Shown one piece after another: positions 53,987 to 61,651 of a DNA stretch of 64,000 nt. The stretch comes from Lachnospiraceae bacterium. GTDB lineage: Bacteria > Bacillota > Clostridia > Lachnospirales > Lachnospiraceae. The stretch is taken from contig JAFZLD010000009.1 of NCBI GenBank assembly GCA_017553505.1, forward strand, positions 1-64,000, read 5' to 3'. Every line of letters starts with the position of its first letter. The first letter of the stretch is position 1. A program made the translations under genes and the position numbers. The notes under the pieces are model-generated. The model did not search any database. It saw only the letters and a program-made list of their open reading frames with translations, and had not been told where the DNA came from.

Positions 53987-54010
53987 CGAGGGCTTAATCG
54001 CTCCCGGGCT
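53982..54010 (-). terminator. Attenuator terminator of the metY-cysK leader
   Basis: On the minus strand AGCCCGGGAG (54010 to 54001) begins a stem that closes with CCCTCGGGCT (53992 to 53983). The core is six perfect pairs, AGCCCG with CGGGCT. ATTTTT follows. The same AGCCCGGGAG is exactly complementary to CTCCCGGGCT at 54100-54091 in the leader peptide coding region, giving a competing structure. Confidence 0.75.
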
Positions 54011-54030
54011 TATGGCTCAATGTGTCGGTG

Positions 54031-54165
54031 TCAACATCGTTTCGAATCAGGACGTGTGTCTACGCAAACAGACGCCCCGGCCATATTATGAGCCCGGGAG
54101 TTAAGCATTCGACAACAGCACATGACTGATACGCTATGAAGTTTGTATGAATTGTAATCGTACAT
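54031..54165 (-). CDS. Cysteine-rich leader peptide of the metY-cysK operon
   Basis: A short open frame of 44 codons too small for routine gene calling. The ATG (54165-54163) lies exactly seven bases after AGGAGA (54173-54178). It encodes MYDYNSYKLHSVSVM, then Cys-Cys-Cys-Arg at residues 16-19, Cys34 and a last Cys44 before TGA. The three consecutive Cys codons (54120-54112) end 11 bases before the first arm of a long-range hairpin. This is the design of a ribosome-controlled attenuator, with cysteinyl-tRNA as the signal. Cys-rich leader peptides that attenuate sulfur genes are known from mycobacteria; I do not know of one described for this group. Confidence 0.75.
   Translation of the reverse strand: MYDYNSYKLHSVSVMCCCRMLNSRAHNMAGASVCVDTRPDSKRC
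54076..54098 (-). promoter_or_regulatory. Local leader hairpin in the peptide coding region
   Basis: CCCGG (54098-54094) can pair with CCGGG (54080-54076), loop 13 nt. It competes with the long-range pairing of 54091-54100 with 54001-54010, giving the alternative folds needed for attenuation. Confidence 0.55.
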
Positions 54166-54217
54166 GACTGTCTCTCCTGTCCTGAAGTTTTGTGATAGAT
54201 AGAGGCTATCATAACTT

Positions 54218-54236
54218 ACCTACCATGTCAATAGGT
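54218..54236 (-). promoter_or_regulatory. Rrf2-type operator over the metY -35 box
   Basis: ACCTA-N9-TAGGT (54218-54222/54232-54236). On the minus strand a perfect TTGACA (54226-54231) lies inside it. The best -10 at 17 bp spacing (TAGCCT) is poor. The arrangement fits repression by the divergent Rrf2/CymR-like protein. Confidence 0.6.
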
Positions 54237-54259
54237 TTATAAAAAATATTTTTATTTTT

Positions 54260-54293
54260 ACCTATTTATCCTAAGGTGCAATAGGTATATAAT
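54260..54293 (+). promoter_or_regulatory. Promoter and operator of the Rrf2 gene
   Basis: A perfect TATAAT lies at 54288-54293. Inverted half-sites ACCTATT (54260-54266) and AATAGGT (54280-54286) surround the -35 area. A third AATAGGT is at 54230-54236, shared with the metY operator, which suggests autoregulation. Confidence 0.6.
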
Positions 54294-54312
54294 GTAATCG
54301 GAGGGAATAATT

Positions 54313-54711
54313 ATGATTTCTACAAGAGGACGTTACGCATTAAGAGTTATGTTAGACCTTGCGGAGCAGCATTCCGACAAGTACATTCCGCTCAAGGACA
54401 TCGCCGAGAGACAGGAAATCTCCAAGAAGTATCTTGAGATTATAGTTAAAGACATGGTAACGGGTGGTCTCATCGCCGGCACCAGCGGTAAAGGCGGCGG
54501 ATACAAGCTCACAAGGGACCCTCACGACTATACCGTAGGCGAGATTATCGAGCTTATGGAAGGTTCTCTCTCTCCTGTTGCATGCCTTGCTGATAAAGAC
54601 TACGAATGCACCAGAAAAAAAGTTTGCCAAACCCTTCCTATGTGGGAAGAATTTGACAAACTGATTCACGATTTCTTTTATCAAAAGAAACTCACCGACT
54701 TAATCAATTAG
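54313..54711 (+). CDS. Rrf2/CymR-family cysteine regulator
   Basis: A 132-residue Rrf2 protein with the winged helix start MISTRGRYALRVMLDLAEQ, the recognition-helix region KYLEIIVKDMVTGGLIAGTSGKGGGY and a wing. It lacks the IscR cluster signature of three conserved Cys; the two or three Cys near 95-107 (CLADKDYECTRKKVCQ) do resemble that spacing, so metal binding cannot be excluded. Divergent from metY-cysK, it is the likely CymR-type repressor that senses cysteine status, as CymR does with CysK in Bacillus. Strong CGGAGGG precedes the ATG. Confidence 0.85.
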   Translation: MISTRGRYALRVMLDLAEQHSDKYIPLKDIAERQEISKKYLEIIVKDMVTGGLIAGTSGKGGGYKLTRDPHDYTVGEIIELMEGSLSPVACLADKDYECTRKKVCQTLPMWEEFDKLIHDFFYQKKLTDLIN

Positions 54712-56147
54712 ACTTTTCTGCAAGCCTTCATTTCGGTTTTGTTCTCATACATGGCATCGTCTGCGCGCTTGAATACCTGGTCGCAGTCGGTGTCTTTGTT
54801 TTCGTCATAAACTGCCACGCCGATTGCGGCTGAAGGTCTTAACCACTCTTCAAGCTCGGTCCTATCGGCAAGTACGTTCATCTTTTGCTTAAGTTCTTTA
54901 ATAAGTTCTTCTCTGTTATCGTAGTCTCTGTGTATCAATACCACTACGAATTCGTCGCCGCCCACGCGGAATACGGGGCTGTGATTGAAGACGTCACAAA
55001 TCATGGTACACATCTTCTTAATGTAGATGTTTCCTTTTTCATGACCGTAATTATCGTTGATGCGCTTTAAGTAGTTAATGTCTATCATGGCGATTGCAAA
55101 CTCCGCATCGCCGCCCTGAATATCAAGGTTCAGGCGACCGCGCTGCTGATCGTAAGCTGCCTTACTCTTAACGCCCGTAAGGGAATCGCGCATTGCAAGG
55201 TTATTGGCACGGGTTACCTCGTCACGCATACTTTCCATCTCAAGCGCCGACTTAAGAAGCTCCTCAACATACGACTTAACATGGAGCGACATGGCCGCAA
55301 GGGTATTGGCAAGCGCTTCGAGCTCGTCGCCCTTGTGAAGGGATTTGTTCTCCATAATGAGAGCGTCGGGGTCCTTTGAGTCGCGGCTCTTTCTTTCGAA
55401 GTCGTCGGCCACCGTACCTATCTGCTTCAAAGGCTTGATAACTCTTCTCTTTAACCATTCCACGGTTAGTATTACGAATATCGCGGACAAAGCAAGAATG
55501 CTTATACCCGTAACCGTCATAAAGTCACGCATGGTCGCATCTATCTCGTCAAGAGATGCGCTTGTGGTAAGAATCGCTACGGGTGTGCCGTCCGAATTTC
55601 TGATGGTGTATGCGGCATAGTAGTCGTTACCGAAAGCGTTCTTTTCCTTGGAATACTTAATATCATAACGGTTTATAAACTCGTCGTATATCTGGTCTGG
55701 GAAACCTGGCGGAAGGAAATCCGTAATGTAATCTCCTAAGAGCGGAAGCGGAATGTCCTTTCTGGAATCTCCGTAACGTTCCTCGGGATAAAGTCCCGAC
55801 AGCACCTGCATTATTTCAACCCTGCCATTCACCTTCTCCGGATAAACAATGGTTATGGTGGAGAGGTCGTAATTGATTCTTGCCTGATCCACATACGCAA
55901 TCAGTTCTTTGAATTTATCGGTGGGCTCCTGCGTCGCTATGCATTCCGCAAGGTCGTCAACATCGATATTTGCAAGTGTAAGATTCATGATGCTTGTGAT
56001 GTGCTTCGTATAAAGATTCATCATTCTTTTTTCAAAAATCTTATACGAGATGCCTGCCACTGCTACTCCGAATACAATGGCAAATACAACACCGCCTATG
56101 ATTATTGTCCTGCTTAAGGGATTTCTTACCTTTTTCTTTTCCTTCAT
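54708..56147 (-). CDS. Membrane diguanylate cyclase with extracytoplasmic sensor
   Basis: A 479-residue protein: helix 1 (about 15-35), extracytoplasmic sensor (about 37-190), helix 2 (about 192-212), HAMP (about 213-265), coiled linker, and GGDEF domain (about 310-475) with RVGGDEFVVVL. The catalytic signature is intact, so it should make c-di-GMP. The I-site RxxD could not be assigned. It overlaps the end of the Rrf2 gene on the opposite strand by 4 bp. Confidence 0.92.
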   Translation of the reverse strand: MKEKKKVRNPLSRTIIIGGVVFAIVFGVAVAGISYKIFEKRMMNLYTKHITSIMNLTLANIDVDDLAECIATQEPTDKFKELIAYVDQARINYDLSTITIVYPEKVNGRVEIMQVLSGLYPEERYGDSRKDIPLPLLGDYITDFLPPGFPDQIYDEFINRYDIKYSKEKNAFGNDYYAAYTIRNSDGTPVAILTTSASLDEIDATMRDFMTVTGISILALSAIFVILTVEWLKRRVIKPLKQIGTVADDFERKSRDSKDPDALIMENKSLHKGDELEALANTLAAMSLHVKSYVEELLKSALEMESMRDEVTRANNLAMRDSLTGVKSKAAYDQQRGRLNLDIQGGDAEFAIAMIDINYLKRINDNYGHEKGNIYIKKMCTMICDVFNHSPVFRVGGDEFVVVLIHRDYDNREELIKELKQKMNVLADRTELEEWLRPSAAIGVAVYDENKDTDCDQVFKRADDAMYENKTEMKACRKV

Positions 56148-56259
56148 CGCGTCCTCTGCATCCGTTCACGTAAAAAACAGCCGCCACGTGAGTATTTGTA
56201 TACCAAATATCATGATAACGACTGTCTATTAACGGTTAATGCAAAAGAAAGCGCGCAAT

Positions 56260-56742
56260 CTAAAGCGCCTTTTCATAGCACAACATATTCTGTTCAAAAA
56301 TAAAGCATTCACCCACTGTATTAAACCCAAACTTCTCGTAACTTCTCAAAGCCTTGGTATTCAGGCGGTTCACCAGGAAATGAACGCTTTTGAAGCCTCG
56401 CTCCTTAAGGATATCCATTCCCTTTTGAAGCATTTCCCGCGCAATGCCTTGATTCTGATACTTGGGAAGCACCGCAAGCCTCGACAATTCTCCGCCCGGC
56501 GCAAGCTCCGCAGTCCAGTAAGGAAGGCTCTCCACGGCCTCATCCCTATCAAGGGATATGGCCGCAATTATCTTTCCGTCCTCGCGCATTACCACAAGAG
56601 AATCCCTCGAAAGATCGTAATCTATCTCCTCTTCTCCCGGATAATACTCGTTCCAGGGGCAGAACTCTCTGCCTAACTGAATCTTATAAAGTGCCAGCAC
56701 TTCAGCCTTGTCGGCCGCTGTTGCAAGTTCAATTACTCTCAT
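56260..56742 (-). CDS. GNAT family N-acetyltransferase
   Basis: A 160-residue acetyltransferase with the acetyl-CoA motif A: LSRLAVLPKYQNQGIAREMLQKGMDILKERG (R/Q-x-x-G-x-A form QNQGIA) and motif B VNRLNTKALRSYEKFGF. Substrate is unknown. It overlaps the upstream TPR-like gene by ATGA. Confidence 0.85.
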   Translation of the reverse strand: MRVIELATAADKAEVLALYKIQLGREFCPWNEYYPGEEEIDYDLSRDSLVVMREDGKIIAAISLDRDEAVESLPYWTAELAPGGELSRLAVLPKYQNQGIAREMLQKGMDILKERGFKSVHFLVNRLNTKALRSYEKFGFNTVGECFIFEQNMLCYEKAL

Positions 56743-57479
56743 AACCCATTCCTGTCATTCCATGCCGCAAGATATGCGATGCACGGCCACAAATCTTTTT
56801 TATCAAGGATACTGTCAAGCAATTCTTCCGCAGGCTCGCCCTTCGCCTTCTTAATGCAATAAAGGCCGTAACCCGCGATACAATAGTTAAGAACGTCTTT
56901 CTCCGACTTAAGTTCTTCAAGCGCTACATCCATGGCAGTCTCGCCGGCAAGGACTCTTACCACCAGTCTGTAAGCGGTATGATGGCCCACTTCCATGTCC
57001 TTACGGTAATACTTAAGGAATTCAAGCTCGCCGCCCGCTCTTAACATCGAAAGACAGTGCCAGTATACCACACAAATCATCATTTCGTCGTCGCAGGGAA
57101 GACATTTGGCAAAAGAATCCGCTGCTTTTTCATATTCCTGTCTGAAATAGTGCCATATTCCCATAGGATATGCAGCCGTCTGCTCGGAGCCTCCGAGTTC
57201 AAGATACTTTTCATGAGCCTTTAAAGACTTATCAAACTCTCTCGCCGTAAGGTATGCCCCACCAATTTTAAGATACAGTTCTTTATCAAAGTCGCACTCT
57301 CCGGCAGCTTCACTTAATATGTCGGCGGCTTCTTTGTACCTAAACTGCGCAAATAAAGCGTTGGCAAGTTCCGTTTTGCTCTTTAAGTCGGTAAGGTTCC
57401 TAAGTCTCATGATTTCCTCGGTGTCGGAAATATTAAGCTGAGCGGCGCCAAGCTGGCTCTCTACTGATGCCTTGTCCAT
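56739..57479 (-). CDS. TPR-like repeat protein
   Basis: A 246-residue all-helical protein with tetratricopeptide-like helical pairs (for example LANALFAQFRYKEAADILSEAA and YLKIGGAYLTAREFDKSLKAHEKYLELGG at about 40-97, and QEYEKAADSFAKCLPC near 115-130). GGGAGAA precedes the ATG. It is paired with the GNAT gene by a 4-bp overlap. No enzymatic function is visible. Confidence 0.75.
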   Translation of the reverse strand: MDKASVESQLGAAQLNISDTEEIMRLRNLTDLKSKTELANALFAQFRYKEAADILSEAAGECDFDKELYLKIGGAYLTAREFDKSLKAHEKYLELGGSEQTAAYPMGIWHYFRQEYEKAADSFAKCLPCDDEMMICVVYWHCLSMLRAGGELEFLKYYRKDMEVGHHTAYRLVVRVLAGETAMDVALEELKSEKDVLNYCIAGYGLYCIKKAKGEPAEELLDSILDKKDLWPCIAYLAAWNDRNGL

Positions 57480-57501
57480 AGTAATTCTCCCGTAATCAAC
57501 A

Positions 57502-57532
57502 AAGCGGCCCTGCCCTGTAAGCAGAACCGCTT
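57502..57532 (-). terminator. Terminator of the small membrane protein pair
   Basis: Stem AAGCGG..CTGC with GCAG..CCGCTT (57502-57532), just past the stop codon at 57546; the T tract is short. Confidence 0.6.
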
Positions 57533-57545
57533 GAAGTAATTCTAT

Positions 57546-57860
57546 CTAGTTTTTCTTAACAAGTGCGGTTCTTACAACACCCTTGGGATCTTTGATAAAA
57601 AGAACCACAAGCCAGATGATGAGGCCGAGTGCCACAACCGAAAGACCTAAGAAAAAGTCGTTGAGCATATCTACCGGTGCGGGTGTGAAGTACTCTTCCT
57701 TAAGCTCTGCATACTCAAAGATTGCATCTATAAACCACATAAGTGATGCGCCCCAGTACATAAGGCTTAAAGTACCAAGCTTCATCTCGCTTCTGTTAGG
57801 GCTCTTGTACCAGATAATTGTAACGATAATAGCTGCAAATACTGTTGTAAGTAAAGTCAT
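57546..57860 (-). CDS. Small membrane protein of unknown function
   Basis: A 104-residue protein with three hydrophobic segments (about 3-18, 28-46, 66-92) and a basic tail. GGGGGATT precedes the ATG. It follows a similar small membrane gene by 14 bp. Both seem to be made together. I recognise no family. Confidence 0.65.
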   Translation of the reverse strand: MTLLTTVFAAIIVTIIWYKSPNRSEMKLGTLSLMYWGASLMWFIDAIFEYAELKEEYFTPAPVDMLNDFFLGLSVVALGLIIWLVVLFIKDPKGVVRTALVKKN

Positions 57861-57874
57861 TATTATAATCCCCC

Positions 57875-58285
57875 TTATGCTTTTTCGGTTTCGGGAAGCT
57901 TAGCTGCGCGCTTCTCAAGTACGGATGAAACAACCAGCATACCTGTCCATACAAGTGTTACAAGAACAGCCATAGCTACGCCTACGGTTGACATCTCATG
58001 AAGCATCTCTGCGGCATCCTCGGGATTGCTTGCTGCTGTAAGGAAAGGGAACCACGGAACAACTTCTCCGTGCCATACATGCTCAAAAGCAAGAAGTGCG
58101 GAACCTCCCCAAAGCATATTGTTAAGCCATTTAAGCTTCTTGGAAAAAGGAACCTTAACCTCGGTAGGTACTTCCTTGTGATCTACGGAAACCTTAATCT
58201 CCTCTGCCTTTTCCTTCTTCTCAACTACGTGAGTCACTACTGTGGTGACTACAGCTTCTGCTGCGGATACCAGAAAACATGCCAT
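57875..58285 (-). CDS. Small membrane protein of unknown function
   Basis: A 136-residue protein with a hydrophobic N-terminus (1-22), a charged segment with Val/Lys/Glu-rich repeats (about 22-50), a central helix (about 55-75) and a C-terminal helix (about 98-122). It contains WHGEVVPWFPFLT, rich in Trp and Pro. CAGGAGG precedes the ATG. It forms a two-gene unit with the downstream membrane protein. No family recognised. Confidence 0.65.
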   Translation of the reverse strand: MACFLVSAAEAVVTTVVTHVVEKKEKAEEIKVSVDHKEVPTEVKVPFSKKLKWLNNMLWGGSALLAFEHVWHGEVVPWFPFLTAASNPEDAAEMLHEMSTVGVAMAVLVTLVWTGMLVVSSVLEKRAAKLPETEKA

Positions 58286-58597
58286 AATTAATTCCTCCTG
58301 TGGCTATAAATTTGCCTAAAAAAAGACCCACTGCGCTCTTCTTAAAAGAACAATGTGCCTTCATAGTACACTTTAACAATTAAAAATTCTGCACTTCGGT
58401 GCGAATGTCCGGCTTCATACCGAATCTCTAATATCAATATTACATAAGAAACTCAAATTTGTCAAATAGTTTCCCTTGTGCGCAATCTCTTTTTTTGAAT
58501 AAATTTTTTAAAAAAACACTTGACAAATATTTATTTGGAATTTATTATCCGTTTAGATGGTCATCGAATTAATAATTGTGTAAAGGATAAGACAGAC
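58286..58597. other. Divergent intergenic region
   Basis: This 312-bp gap separates the small membrane pair (-) from the M29 operon (+). It contains the M29 promoter (58520-58548) and a stable hairpin with a TTCG tetraloop, GCAC-TTCG-GTGC flanked by ATTC/GAAT (58386-58406). The rest is A/T-rich and shows nothing I can assign. Confidence 0.6.
58520..58548 (+). promoter_or_regulatory. Promoter of the M29 aminopeptidase operon
   Basis: Perfect TTGACA (58520-58525) and TATTAT (58543-58548) with 17 bp spacing. Confidence 0.85.
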
Positions 58598-59611
58598 ATG
58601 AAAAGAGAAGTTTATAAGAAAATTGTAAAAGCAGCAGGAATCGCTGCAGGAGACATGGTACTCGTACAGTATTGGATGGGTGATACTTTCAGTGAAGACG
58701 TAGCCTTCTTACAGGCAGAAATCGCAGCAGCTGACGCTACCCCTGTTATGGTGGTTCAGAATATTAACGTAAGTCAGCTTATTAATAAAAACGCCACCGA
58801 GAATACTTACGGTGATAAGTTCTTTAAGTTATATGAAGATGCAGACGTAGTAATCGATCTTATGGAAAGACCCATCGGCGTACTTAACAAGCCCCTCGAT
58901 CCCGAGCGTATGGACATCCTCGGCGCTTACATGGGAAGACTCTTTAAGACTTGCGCTACTAAGAAGAAAATGCTTCAGCTTCGTGTTCCCACCGCCAAGA
59001 TGGCAGCATCCGAAGAACTTGACGAGGCAGATTACGCTGCCCGCATGGAAGCTGCAATGGATATCGATTATGAAGCCCTTAAGGCCGAATGTGAGAAACT
59101 TAAGGCTGTTAACGAAGGCTACAAAGGTGTTACAATAAAGACCGGTGAAGGTAAGTACAGCCTTGAGCTTTCCTTTGAAGGTCGTGAGTGGGAAATCGAT
59201 GCAGGCGACGGAGACGTCCCTTGCGGTGAGATCAGCATCGCGCCTGTTGAAGACAAGACCGACGGCGAGGTGTTCTTTGAGAAGATTTACCTTCCCGATG
59301 CAGAGAATCCCCGCGCTACGGTTTCTTTTGACAACGTAGTACTTACGGTCAAAGAAGGCGTGGTAACTACCACCACCGACACAGAACTCAACAAGCTCAT
59401 CGAAGCTTACGGCACAGAAAACTCCACCGTATGTGAGCTTGGTATCGGCATGAACCCCGGCGTTACAAGCCTTTGCGGTTGCGCCGTACTGGATGAAAAG
59501 ATGATTGGTACCTTCCATATCGCCATCGGTGACAACACAATGTTCGGCGGCACCAACGAAGCCGATATGCACACCGATATGATTGGTAAGGGTGAATTGA
59601 TTTATAAGTAA
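58598..59611 (+). CDS. M29 family aminopeptidase
   Basis: A 337-residue metalloaminopeptidase-like protein of family M29 (AmpS/PepS/T type). It contains PCGEISIAPVEDKTDGEVFFEKI (about 208-230), ELGIGMNPGVTSLCGCAVLDEKMIGTFHIAIGDN (about 279-312) and GGTNEADMHTDMI, which carry the conserved Glu, His and Asp metal-site residues. The longest frame starts at 58520, inside the promoter; ATG 58598 is ten bases after AAGGA and is used. It heads a three-gene unit with a small unknown protein and an ArsR-like regulator. Confidence 0.85.
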   Translation: MKREVYKKIVKAAGIAAGDMVLVQYWMGDTFSEDVAFLQAEIAAADATPVMVVQNINVSQLINKNATENTYGDKFFKLYEDADVVIDLMERPIGVLNKPLDPERMDILGAYMGRLFKTCATKKKMLQLRVPTAKMAASEELDEADYAARMEAAMDIDYEALKAECEKLKAVNEGYKGVTIKTGEGKYSLELSFEGREWEIDAGDGDVPCGEISIAPVEDKTDGEVFFEKIYLPDAENPRATVSFDNVVLTVKEGVVTTTTDTELNKLIEAYGTENSTVCELGIGMNPGVTSLCGCAVLDEKMIGTFHIAIGDNTMFGGTNEADMHTDMIGKGELIYK

Positions 59612-59623
59612 AGGAGAATTATT

Positions 59624-59971
59624 ATGAACGAACAGATTAACGATTTTTTTAACTGGCTCGACAAGGCCAAAGAAGCCGTGCTCTCCGAGGTTGCTGCCCT
59701 TGCATCTGACGGCAGAATCGACGAAAGCAACAGTTTAAAGGCCAAAGCCAATGTATACGATATTTGCAAGTCAGTTACCGGAGCTATTTTGAAGAAGGCT
59801 CCCGATGTGTCCTTTAAAGATGCTTTTGCTCCCTTCGAGCGTATTTCCGCTCCCTGGCGCGAGTCCTTAGAGGCAGCCAAGGCTCACGACGATGTCCGCA
59901 AGGTTATGGTTGAGGAAGCCAAGCTTTCCGCCGTGACCGAAATCCTTGCAAAAGCTAAGGAATTATTTTAA
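59624..59971 (+). CDS. Small helical protein of unknown function
   Basis: A 115-residue, all-alpha, highly charged cytosolic protein. AAAGGAG precedes the ATG. It lies 12 bp after the M29 gene and 14 bp before the ArsR-like gene, so it is almost certainly co-transcribed. No family is recognised; the pattern of short helices with conserved Trp (NWLDKAKEAV, PWRESLEAAKAHD) suggests an adaptor or a partner of the aminopeptidase. Confidence 0.65.
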   Translation: MNEQINDFFNWLDKAKEAVLSEVAALASDGRIDESNSLKAKANVYDICKSVTGAILKKAPDVSFKDAFAPFERISAPWRESLEAAKAHDDVRKVMVEEAKLSAVTEILAKAKELF

Positions 59972-59985
59972 TCAGGAGGTGCCCC

Positions 59986-60549
59986 ATGACCGAATTGGAA
60001 GCCATCAATTTATTCAAATGTCTTTCCGACAAGTCTCGCATACAGATTCTTAAATCCCTCATGGACGAGGACATGTACGTAGAACGCCTTTCCGAGCGCC
60101 TCGGCCTTACCGCCGCCACGATTTCTTTTCATCTTAAGAAACTCATGGACGCCGGCGCCGTCACCTCCCGCAAGGAGCAGTACTACACCGTCTACTCCAT
60201 CAACGGCGATGTGTTTAACGTATCGATTCTCGATATTCTGAAGGAAAAGTCCGAGGAAAAGAAACTCCAGGACGAGCGCGACGAAGCCTACCGCAAGAAA
60301 GTCATCGAAAGCTTCTTCGAATACGGTAAGCTTAAGAGCATCCCCTCCCAGCGAAAGAAAGAACTCATCGTCCTCGAAGAAATCGCCAAGGCCTTTGAGC
60401 CTAACCGCGACTACACCGAGCGTGAAGTCAACATCATCATCGCCGACTTCAACGACGACTTCTGCACCATCCGCCGCGACATGGTGGCCGAGAAGCTTCT
60501 TACTCGCGACAAGAGCGTGTACAGACTGGCTGCACCGGATGCAAAATAG
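59986..60549 (+). CDS. ArsR-like regulator with C-terminal DUF2087
   Basis: A 187-residue two-domain regulator: ArsR-type winged helix (about 1-85; FKCLSDKSRIQILKSLMDEDMYVERLSERLGLTAATISFHLKKLMDAG) and a DUF2087 domain (about 110-185; SQRKKELIVLEEIAKAFEPNRDYTEREVNIIIADF...RRDMVAEKLL). The usual metal-binding CVC motif of ArsR is absent. CAGGAGG precedes the ATG. It is the last gene of the M29 operon and probably regulates it. Confidence 0.9.
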   Translation: MTELEAINLFKCLSDKSRIQILKSLMDEDMYVERLSERLGLTAATISFHLKKLMDAGAVTSRKEQYYTVYSINGDVFNVSILDILKEKSEEKKLQDERDEAYRKKVIESFFEYGKLKSIPSQRKKELIVLEEIAKAFEPNRDYTEREVNIIIADFNDDFCTIRRDMVAEKLLTRDKSVYRLAAPDAK

Positions 60550-60554
60550 TATAT

Positions 60555-60587
60555 AAAAAGAATGGAGCAACCGCCCCATTCTTTTTT
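60555..60587. terminator. Bidirectional terminator
   Basis: An 11-bp stem AAAAAGAATGG/CCATTCTTTTT (60555-60565/60576-60586) between convergent genes, with T tracts on both sides. Confidence 0.85.
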
Positions 60588-60594
60588 GTTATAT

Positions 60595-61623
60595 TTAATT
60601 CTTAACCACTTTGTTCTTACCGGTTTCTTTGGCAATATAAAGGTTTTGGTCCACACGCTTCATCGCCGTCTCAAAGTTTTCTCCCGGGGCAAAAGCCGTA
60701 ACACCCATGGAAATCGTCAGGCGCTTCTCTTCATGATATGGCGTGATGGATATAAGTGTCCTGATTTCCTCGGCTTTCGCCGCCGCTTTCTCAAGAGTCA
60801 TACCCGCAATATAAATTACAAACTCTTCGCCGCCCCAGCGCACCAGTATATCGTCTTCTCTTATAAGGCTCTGCGCCATCTCACTTACTTTCTTAAGCGC
60901 AATGTCGCCTACATCGTGGCCGTATTCGTCATTGATTCTTTTGAAGTTATCGATATCAAACATGATAAGGGAACCTTTCAGGCGTCCTCTCCTTACTGCT
61001 GCTCTCACGTGCTGGCTTAAGAAGCTTCTGTTGTAAAGGCCTGTTAAGGTATCATGCTCGGACTTGTACTTGGTCTCTGTCGCCTGCTTTTCGGTTCTTT
61101 GCATGTATACGTATACGTTTGTCACGTAAGATGCAACGATTATCACAAAGTTCCCCACAAGAAACATATAATCATAGGGCTCCATTCTGACCCTGTATTC
61201 CACCACAAGCGGGGCACAGATAAACGCAAGCGGAATCATTAAGAACATGGCAATACTGATTGCTATACACATGAATTTTCTTCTTTTTTTATCAGTGAGC
61301 TCTATAAAACTGCTTAAAGGAAGCGGCAACGCATATAAAAAGAAACCGCTTCTGAAAGAAAGAATAATCGTGGACATCAAGGAGAATACGCCAATCTCGC
61401 AAAATACCATAAACATCACATTCTGCGTCTTATTCTCTCCTTTAAAAAACGCACCTATGATATAAACCATACAGCTGAGTATACTGAGAATTGCCACCGG
61501 TGCGATATCGATTCTGAAAAAAAAGAACGCAAGCCACACATGAAACGCGAACAGTACCATAACCAGTATCGGTTCCACAGCAGTAACGTATATTTTGTCC
61601 CACCTTCCGAATTTGTCTTGCAT
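60595..61623 (-). CDS. Membrane diguanylate cyclase
   Basis: A 342-residue protein with five or six N-terminal helices (about 12-180), a short coil and a GGDEF domain (about 185-340) with RWGGEEFVIYI, an active-type signature, and the DNFKRINDEYGHDVGD motif. It should synthesise c-di-GMP. GGGAG precedes the ATG. It ends before a bidirectional terminator. Confidence 0.93.
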   Translation of the reverse strand: MQDKFGRWDKIYVTAVEPILVMVLFAFHVWLAFFFFRIDIAPVAILSILSCMVYIIGAFFKGENKTQNVMFMVFCEIGVFSLMSTIILSFRSGFFLYALPLPLSSFIELTDKKRRKFMCIAISIAMFLMIPLAFICAPLVVEYRVRMEPYDYMFLVGNFVIIVASYVTNVYVYMQRTEKQATETKYKSEHDTLTGLYNRSFLSQHVRAAVRRGRLKGSLIMFDIDNFKRINDEYGHDVGDIALKKVSEMAQSLIREDDILVRWGGEEFVIYIAGMTLEKAAAKAEEIRTLISITPYHEEKRLTISMGVTAFAPGENFETAMKRVDQNLYIAKETGKNKVVKN

Positions 61624-61651
61624 TTACAGTGCTCCCAACAAAAATTTTAGT

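Noticed and set aside
53825-54217. SAM or T-box riboswitch before metY
   Set aside because: The conserved core sequences of these classes are not visible; the leader is instead explained by a short reading frame with Cys codons and competing stems.
58829-59572. 247-codon minus-strand frame
   Set aside because: Complement of the M29 aminopeptidase gene, whose motifs are clear.
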